Shown here piece by piece: positions 56,793 to 64,000 of a stretch of 64,000 nucleotides of DNA (positions within the stretch are counted from its first letter, which is position 1; the number at the start of each line of letters is the position of its first letter). The notes under the pieces are model-generated. The model saw only the letters and a list, made by a program, of their open reading frames with translations. It did not search any database and was not told the origin of the DNA. This DNA comes from Smallanthus sonchifolius (taxonomy: Eukaryota; Streptophyta; Magnoliopsida; Asterales; Asteraceae): NCBI GenBank assembly GCA_023525975.1, contig CM042034.1:9245501-9309500 (forward strand), written 5' to 3'. Position numbers and translations under genes: made by a program.

Positions 56793-57783
56793 AGTAAACT
56801 GTAATTTGCACACTTGTGGTTTAGGCACGCTAACACTTTGCAACCCTGATTTAAAATAAGTGCAATTTGCACCCTGTGGTATAGTTTCTCTCTTTTTGCA
56901 CCCCTGTCGTTATCTTTTCTAATGAAAAGACAATTATACCCATGACCTCACCCCAAAATTACCCTCTTCTTCTCCGGTGAACACCCTGTTTTCCGGTGAA
57001 CTATACCGATGAAATATACGTCCGACTAACATCTCTGATTATCACTTTAATACCCCTAACGGAAACCTAAGCAGCCTGTCAAAAAATCCCAGTCTATTCC
57101 AATAGATAAGGTTTTTATTTATTTTTACAGTTTTCTTTATTGGTACTTTTATTTGACAATCTATATTCATAGATTATGCACTGGTTGTTATTCACAGATT
57201 GGTGAGCAGTCGTCCTATGTTTCAAGCTCTTCCGTAGGAGTTCAAGAAACATCAAAGCCGTTGACTATTTCTGTGGGAATCAGCAAGGATGTGTCAGAAA
57301 CTAGCAACAAAGATGAAGGGCCTTCAAATGTTGCTGACTTGTCTGCTTCCAAATGTGATAATGATGAAGAAAGCCGTAACTCTACACTAGTTATGGGTAA
57401 CCCCTCTAAAGTTGTAGTGGAAGTGCCAATACCCGAAATTGGGGGGTCAAAAGAAAGAAAGAAAGAACCTTTATAATGCTGATAAACGCCCTGAAGAAAA
57501 GAATACTGAAATTGTTGAAAACCCAAAACGATCTGAAACCTATGGGTTTCGGCAAGGGGTGCAAAGTGAGAAATAAACCAAACCACAGTGGTGCATATTA
57601 TGTTAGTTTTGGGTTTTGGGTGAAAAGACTTTAATACCCCTAACGGTGTTAAAAGATTAACAGTGATTGTAACGTCAGGGGTGCAAAGTAAGAGAGAAAC
57701 CAAACACAGGGGGGCAAATTACACTTTTTTTAAACAGGGTTGCAAAGTGTCAGCAACTACAAGGGTGCAAATTGCAGTTTACT
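56793..57783. mobile_element. Long-TIR element carrying a non-element insert (Pack-type candidate)
   Basis: About 230-bp inverted termini. The left end AGTAAACTGTAATTTGCACA with CACTTTGCAACCCTGATTTA matches the inverted right end AGTAAACTGCAATTTGCACC with CACTTTGCAACCCTGTTTAA. Both arms continue with TTTCTCTC...TTTGCACCCCTGnCGTTA. Between them (about 57110-57545) is coding-like DNA unrelated to the arms. No clear target duplication was found. The layout is that of a Pack-MULE or other Pack-TIR element. Confidence 0.72.
57198..57545 (+). pseudogene. Candidate captured gene fragment
   Basis: After an intron-like acceptor (TTATTCACAG at 57189-57198) an open frame reads IGEQSSYVSSSSVGVQETSK, then an acidic serine-rich stretch, then VVVEVPIPEIGG. 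After a frame change near 57470 it reads RPEEKNTEIVENPKRSE to about 57540. Codon use is gene-like and unlike the AT-rich arms. I do not recognise the parent gene. Promoter and ends are missing, so it is probably non-functional. Confidence 0.5.
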
Positions 57784-58533
57784 TTTCCTTTTAAGTATTG
57801 AAGGAATGTTTCAAATCCGAAAGACCAAATATCCCCGTTATCTTTTTCTCTGCAAAGGTTGCATGTAGGGAAAAAAAGAAAGAAGACGACGATGGTTGCA
57901 ATTACTGCAAAGCCTGCAATTAGGACGCTTCAAGGCAATTCTAGTTCAAGACTAACAGAGGTTTCAAAATCAGTAGAGGTTCAATGTACGACAATGATGA
58001 AGACAATTAGAAATCTAGATTCTAGGGTTTCTATAAATCTCAATTCCTTCAAAACATCCCAATTCCCAACTCCCAACTCCTTTTAAAATATTCCAACCCC
58101 TTCACAAACAACCTTCTTGTTAGTACCGTTTGATACTCTTTTTGCTAGGTGGTAATATTAATAATTAGGGTGTATATCACATCAATTTTAACATTGCATA
58201 AATTCACCTCCATATTGATGATTGTCCACAAAAAATTAGCATGGTTTCATCATAAATAGGCCATGTGTATTTGTAAGTTCGTAAATTTCGATTAAAAAAT
58301 ATGTATAACCCAGCAATCAAAGACAAACGATATGATGTAAATCCGTTTAACCAACTTCCGGTCGGTCCAATGCCATCATACAAAAAGAATTTTACTATTA
58401 AAGAAAACAAGATTAGCCGACACATTACACAACAATCTTTGACCCCAGGTTGAGCAGAGAGAATACGACACCAAAATTGAACTGTTCTACCATACCTAAC
58501 CTCTTCTAGTAACACCTTTGTCAGAACTTTCGT
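57784..58533. other. Spacer 3' of UTP4 copy 2
   Basis: The frame at 57859-58086 (VAITAKPAIRTLQGNSSSRL...) is open for 75 codons with reasonable composition but has no known domain. It may be a broken 5' exon. The rest is the presumed 3' UTR of the minus-strand gene; the ORF at 58204-58515 is not supported. Confidence 0.4.
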
Positions 58534-61500
58534 TTATGTTCCGTATATATGTCTGTGAACAGGCTGAGCATCAAAAGTCTTGACCACTTGCAACCATGGT
58601 TTGTCTATGACCAACACAGAACCTTTTGAAAGATGGCCAACATATAAAACAGGTTCTCTAAACGCACAAAATTCAAAATTCTTCCTACCGCCATTTTTAC
58701 TTTCATATCCATGCCCTAACAACTTACGTTTTAATTTCCCGCTCATTGGACTGTAAAACTCCTTTAATGGTGAATCATGACCATTTGCTTTCTCATTATC
58801 TTCATCTTGACCAACCGGCATTCCAATGTCAATGATGCACATCGCCCTAAAAAAGTATAAATCCAGTTAAAAAGCATACTTGGGTAGTCTTATTTACCCT
58901 CTGATTATTTGGCCAGATAATGAAAAGCAGAATACTCACAGTAAAACTCAAAAAAACTAGATAATCAGTTTCAAAACGAAAATCCAAACCACCCCCAAGG
59001 GGCGTTTGGTACGTCGAATGTTTTTGAAGGAACTTGAGATGGAATTGGCAATGGAATGTGAATGGAATCCTTTCATACTGTGATGTTTGGTTTTAAAAAG
59101 TAAAGTGACCAAATTACGGAATTACCCTTCATCAAATCCCTTCCCTTTCGTCAAACACCTCCCAGCCCTTGAGATTTCTCATCTCCATCTGATGAAAATC
59201 AATTATGAAGAAAACCCAGTATTAATAAATTTCTTATCACCAGCCTCAAAAATTTCGCATCTCCTTTGTTTGGAATGGGTCGGTTCAAATGTTTAGAATC
59301 GATAGATGGTTTCTGGCTTTTAAAGAGGGGTGACGATCGTTGGTTTCTGGCTTACAGAGAGGGGAGACGCAGCTGGCTTCTAGTTCGATTTGATTACTAC
59401 TGGCACATGTAGTTTCTTGTTGCAATCTGTTCGATTTGAGATGGTGCTTTTTTGGCTCAACTTGATCACTTTCTGGTTCTTTGCATCTATTTGACCAGTG
59501 TCATTTTTCACACACACACATGTGAAGACCAAAACTACACATTCTGCTATCCGATTTGATATTGTTCTTGAATTCTTTTATATCGATTTCAGAATCAATA
59601 CATTCGATCTGATCATTGTTTTTTAATATATTGATTTTATTGAATCCTAAAATCAACAGATTTTGTGAATATCGATTCTGGAATGTTTTGTGAAGATTGA
59701 TTTCATAAATATGAGTGAAAAATAAAATAAAAATTAGAGGATATTTTTGGTAATTGTCTAACAAACGGTTGGAATGTTGAAATTCCATCAGGTTGGTGAA
59801 GGATTCTTACATTCCAATGAAATGATGGAATATATTCCAATTCCAATCCCATCATGTGCCAACCAAACAGGTTTTTGGACGGAGTCCTTTAAAAATCCTA
59901 TACCAATTTCTAAAAATTCCACGAACCAAACGGATCCTAAAAGCTTTTAAACCAAATAAACATCATTAATCTGAAAAAAAAGACATAAAAACGTACCTGG
60001 CACTGTAAAGGATCACACTTGATGAATTTGAGGATGGCGGGAATGTAAGCCCGATAACCTCTCCTGGAAAATCCTGATATCTCCGTGGCAATACGAATGT
60101 GTTGGGTGTAGACCATTCTCCTAATTTCTTAGCTTCCACATCAAAAAGATAAACCTGATTTGCTGACGTGGATAATATTAGCACATTGCTGTTTTTGGGA
60201 GTAAACCCTCCAACTGTCACAGAAGCACCATCTAACCTTGATATAAACCAGTGCTGCCTTTGTGCCTCTAGATTAAATATATAGACGTCTCCAAAACAAT
60301 TGACAGCAGCCAGCCACTGTCCATCTGGGCTAGTAAACATTTTTGTCATTGGAGGCTGAGTGGGTGGCAATTCCTCATCACACTCCTTACCACATAAAGT
60401 GAACCTATGACTTATTTCCAGGCTCCCAACATCTACAACCTGAAATATTATAAGATCATGTTACGCGCTTATGATACATAGACACACGCGAGCGCGCACA
60501 CAAAGAGATAATGAATGCTTACATCAATCATTCCATCATGTCCCGAAATCATTAACCGGGAGGAATCAGAAGTGAAAACCATGGAATGTGCAAAAGGTAA
60601 AGATGAAGGGAGTTTTCTTTTACTTATGGACCACCCACTTTTTCCAGTTCCACTTTTTTTCAACTCAAATAGGCAAGGCTTCAAATTATCCGAATAAGCA
60701 AAGAGCCGTCCGGAAGGTGAGATCGAGCTGCAAATGATCTTTCTCAAACCCTTGCTCTTAACTCGAGCCACCAAATCAGTAGTTGAAATGTCTGTTTTCA
60801 CATTGACTGTGAAAATATCTAGCCAGTGTAAAGCCTGGACCAAAAGCAGATAAGCAAACCCATCAACTGTACTGCACACCAATTGAATAAGTGGTCTTTG
60901 TGGTGCAGGGCAAATATCATGTGGAGCAAATTTGGTAAACTCGTTAGCAGAATATGCAAAAAGCTTAGTGTCATCACCAGCTGATATGAGCATGGGAATT
61001 CCTGTATGGGCCCACTTATTGTAACTGAAATCAACAGGCTTATCCCTGACACGGGCTCTTTTTGACTTATCTTCGAGTAATACATCTGTCAAAAAAGGTA
61101 AAATGAAAAAGTGTAAAACAAACAGCCACAATGAGACACAATCAGATCAAAGAAAAGCAGAGTGCATACTCCATACCTTCACGAGTTATGGGAACAGCAA
61201 CAGTCAAGGCCCGCACATCATGTGTATGCGCCCTCACATAACCAACATATACCCACTTTTTTATATGTTTAGAAAGTTTATACAAAATAACCTAAAAACA
61301 TAAATTAATTAATACATAACATCCAATCAATAAAGTTTAATTTTTAAAAACTATTAGCAAAATGGTTTCATACCTGACCATCTGATCCAGCTGAGAACAC
61401 CTTGTTATGACTAGGACTAGCTGCCAAAGCATTGACATCACCCTTATGGCAAGAATGTGCTTGCAAGAGAGTTCCATGTAAACTGTCCCAAAATTGAACG

Positions 61501-62839
61501 CTGCCAGTACTATCTGCGCTTACAAGGGTCCCACACCTGAAAGAACATGTAAACAAAACAATCAAATCACTAAGCTAAATCCCACATTAATTATATGTGC
61601 TGGGAACACACACAAAAAAGAACACAATTACCTTAGGGAAAGTAAAGACCATACACAAAGTTCAGAGCCACCCCCTAAACCTCCAAGACCGACGGTGATT
61701 CTGTATACTTCATGAGACGATTTAGCATCCCAGCATCGAATGAACCTTAAATTGTTATAAAAACAAAAGGGTTGAGCACTTGGAAAATGATCCATATAAA
61801 TCACAAGCAACACTGCAAATGGTGGATAAAAGTGCATACCCATCACTACTCCCTGAATATATCCTTTTAGCATCTGGACTCCAAGTGACACTTAATACAC
61901 GCCCTACACATACGCGATAATTACAATAAATATACAAATCAAAAAAATTGGAAAAGTAGTAAAAAGTAGTAACACGAACAGGAGGTATTATCTCACCACT
62001 AACTCTTGGCAACGATTTACAGTAATTTAACTGATGTGATTCTGAGATGTTATATATTCGCACACACCCATCATCACAAGCAACTGCTATACTCGCATTT
62101 TCGGTAAACCGTTCCTCATACAACTCGAGTGAATCGGCTTCAACTTCACTGTCACTGGTGACATCACCATCACCTTTATCAGCTCCATGCCCATTCTCTA
62201 TTGAACCCAACTCTAATTTTCGATTAAATCGCTGCCTACTCAAATGATGAGCAGCCATCTGCCAGATGGAAACACCAATAGGATCTACCACCACCTGCAA
62301 ATCAAAAATTAAATTTCATGAAAATTAAAACAGTATGCCAATCAATAAAAACCAAGTATGATAAAAACTTACATAAATACAGACTCCTGTTATAATAATT
62401 AATTAATAAATTAACATGCAATCCGTTAAATACAGACCTTTTGTGTCAAATTAAACAGGTTCCACTCGGAGATTGAACCATCAATGCTTGATGAAAACAG
62501 TCTACCAGTCGCTAAGCCACCGGAACCGGAACTGCACCATACGAGCGATGAAACTCTCAAATTAGGGTTGCCCTGTATCGTCTACACCAACGAAATGAAT
62601 TCAAAATCTAAATTATGTTACATACCTAGTGGAAACAAGACGAATTGAAAGGAAAACGGTGAGAATGATACCAATTGGCAGTGCCAACCAACGGCGCCGG
62701 GGGATACAAGCCATATCTCGAGAGAACCGTCTTCTCTGGCGGCGGCAACCCGAGATTCGTCGACGCTAGTGGCTAAAGCGACTATCGGCGACGGATTCCA
62801 TTGGACTGAGCTTCTGCTACATTTGTAGAAGTCGAGCAT
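58534..62839 (-). CDS. PCN: UTP4/Cirhin-type WD40 protein (POPCORN), copy 2
   Basis: Ten exons on the minus strand: 62839-62672, 62581-62438, 62294-61997, 61903-61840, 61745-61632, 61536-61374, 61291-61177, 61085-60523, 60439-59997, 58846-58534. They join in frame to 794 residues. All nine intron positions and phases match copy 1, and both proteins keep the same WD40 landmarks (AAAREDGSLEIWLVSPG, SAGDDTKLFAY, QPVHRHIYGT). Differences cluster: copy 2 lacks about six residues in exon 7 (a SGDKSSSEMM-like segment in copy 1) and has about 11 more in the last exon. The start chosen (MLDFYKCS) matches copy 1; the frame stays open 34 codons further upstream. Expected role: small-subunit processome, as for copy 1. 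No lesion is visible, so both copies may be active. Confidence 0.93.
58998..59938. mobile_element. TIR element in UTP4 copy 2, last intron
   Basis: Ends AGGGGCGTTTGGTACG and, inverted, AGGATCCGTTTGGTTCG, of the common plant GGnnCGTTTGGT class (Harbinger- or hAT-like). Inner parts also mirror each other (TGGAATTGGCAATGGAATG and CATTCCAATGAAATGATGG). The last intron of copy 1 has no such element. No transposase ORF. Confidence 0.65.
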
Positions 62840-62857
62840 CTCCGCCGTCTTTGCTTG

Positions 62858-62865
62858 AACCCTAA
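62858..62865 (+). promoter_or_regulatory. Telo-box-like motif upstream of UTP4 copy 2
   Basis: AACCCTAA about 19 bp before the start codon, at the same place as the full telo-box of copy 1 but one base shorter (GAACCCTAA instead of AAACCCTAA). Confidence 0.45.
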
Positions 62866-63133
62866 TGTCTCCAGAGGAAATGTTTGTACCGTTTGACAGG
62901 GTAATTGGAGGAGATACAAATAGAAGGGCATACATCATCATACTTTACACGCTCAAGTTTTGTAAAATTAAAGTTAGGTCCTCTAACTTTTAAGATTGAC
63001 TATTAGATCATTTATTTAACATTGTTGTTACTAGAACTTAGGTCTAGAAATTTAGACATCATGTAACTAATAACTAACAAGCAAATATATACCATAAAAT
63101 CTCACTCATAGCATAGTTATTAGTACGGTCTGC

Positions 63134-63764
63134 TAGACATGTAAATAAATACGAACGTGGCTATGTTAATGTTCGTTAATTTAACTTTAATCGAACACGA
63201 ACATATAATCGAACAAACTTTTTTGTTCATGTTTGTTCATTAAGAAAATGGGCATGTTCATGTTCGTTAGTTAAAAGCTAAACGAACAATTCATGAACGT
63301 AAACGAATACAAACAAACATAACGAACATTGTTGAAGAAACATAAATGAACACAAACGAACAAGTCTAATACATAATGAGTTGACTTTGAAGGTCAAAAT
63401 TGTAACTTTTAACACAATATTCGCACAGTTCTTTGGTACTTGTGTAATTTTCTTGAAAAGTACATCAAAACATATGACAAGTCCTACAACATGTAAACTG
63501 AATGATTTATTAACAAAACCAAGTTGACGGACATAAACGAGCATACATAAACAAACATAAATGAACAAAAACACAAACACACAAAACAGAACGTTCATGT
63601 ACGTAAATGAACAAACGAGACAGGGGTTAGTGTTCGTTTTTTAATTAAAAGAACAAAATCATTTGTTCGTGTTCGTTCGTTTATTAAATAAACGGACATA
63701 AATGAACTTCCCGTCAAACGGTTCATGAACAGTTCACTAAACGTTCGGTTCATTTACATGTCTA
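63134..63764. mobile_element. hAT-like MITE with dense TGTTCGTT motifs
   Basis: Ends TAGACATGTAAATAAATACG and, inverted, TAGACATGTAAATGAACCG. The flanking 8-bp repeats are CGGTCTGC (63126-63133) and CGGTCTGG (63765-63772), seven of eight bases alike, as expected for hAT. Both halves are packed with GTTCGTT/AACGAAC. No transposase; ORFs inside are low-complexity. Confidence 0.82.
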
Positions 63765-63772
63765 CGGTCTGG

Positions 63773-64000
63773 GGATGATGAGATGAGGACAAACATTTTC
63801 CTATTCTAGGGGATAGAAAGGTTGCTCCTGCTGAGACCCACAACTCCAAAAAGTTGGAGATCATGTATTAAGAAGTGACTAATTATGTATGCAACTTTTA
63901 GCTTGCAAAGTATGTGTTCAGTTTTGACCAATTTAAGAGTTAACATGTTACTATTTAAAAAAAAACAAAGTGCATATATTTTAGACAAGTTTAATGACTT
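63773..64000. other. Spacer at the window end
   Basis: AT-rich with no supported feature. Confidence 0.5.

Noticed and set aside
57242..57703. 153-codon minus-strand ORF
   Set aside because: It crosses the boundary between the captured fragment and the right arm of the TIR element and is opposite to the gene-like frame.

Overview
This 64-kb window is nuclear DNA from a flowering plant, probably a eudicot. The evidence is interrupted genes with GT-AG introns, AT-rich spacers, plant gene families (WLIM1, SCYL2, POPCORN/UTP4, a plant CID-domain protein), Copia LTR elements primed by initiator Met-tRNA, a Cassandra LTR and many MITEs. The species cannot be named from the sequence alone. An asterid such as a composite is only a guess.

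Layout. 1-1351: start of a retrotransposon gag on the minus strand, with its primer site and a possible LTR. 1352-5251: three copies of a 343-bp tandem repeat; the first is split by a young, gag-encoding Copia element (1544-4426). 5457-17383 (+): a seven-exon RPRD1/CID-type gene. Its fourth intron holds a truncated Copia element with nested inserts, and its sixth intron a second, decayed gag-only Copia element. 18311-21940 (+): two small secreted cysteine-rich peptide genes, the second frameshifted. 22409-22688: a minisatellite. 23358-31696 (+): a 14-exon SCYL2 pseudokinase gene. 31697-34872: spacer with two hAT-like elements. 34873-36228 (+): WLIM1. 37475-39613 (-): a two-exon F-box gene. 40775-42607 (+): an unrecognised repeat-rich, probably disordered protein. 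42608-47130: transposon-rich spacer with a solo Cassandra LTR. 47131-52415 (-) and 58534-62839 (-): two intact tandem copies of the ten-exon UTP4/POPCORN gene. Between them lie a dead Copia polyprotein, a tRNA-derived SINE dimer, a hAT-like element and a TIR element carrying a candidate gene fragment. 62840-64000: spacer with another hAT-like MITE.

The host genes do not form a pathway. They are ordinary cellular genes: RNA polymerase II CTD binding (RPRD1-like), membrane traffic (SCYL2), actin bundling (WLIM1), an F-box protein and ribosome biogenesis (two UTP4 copies). Exon and intron limits were set by hand from GT/AG signals, reading-frame continuity and remembered family sequence. Every model listed as intact stays in frame across all its junctions. 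No single undescribed system is proven here. The best leads are the gag-protease-only Copia pair, the repeat protein, the cysteine-rich peptide pair, the TIR element with a captured fragment, the SINE dimer, and the stacked G-rich/C-rich foldback elements in one intron.
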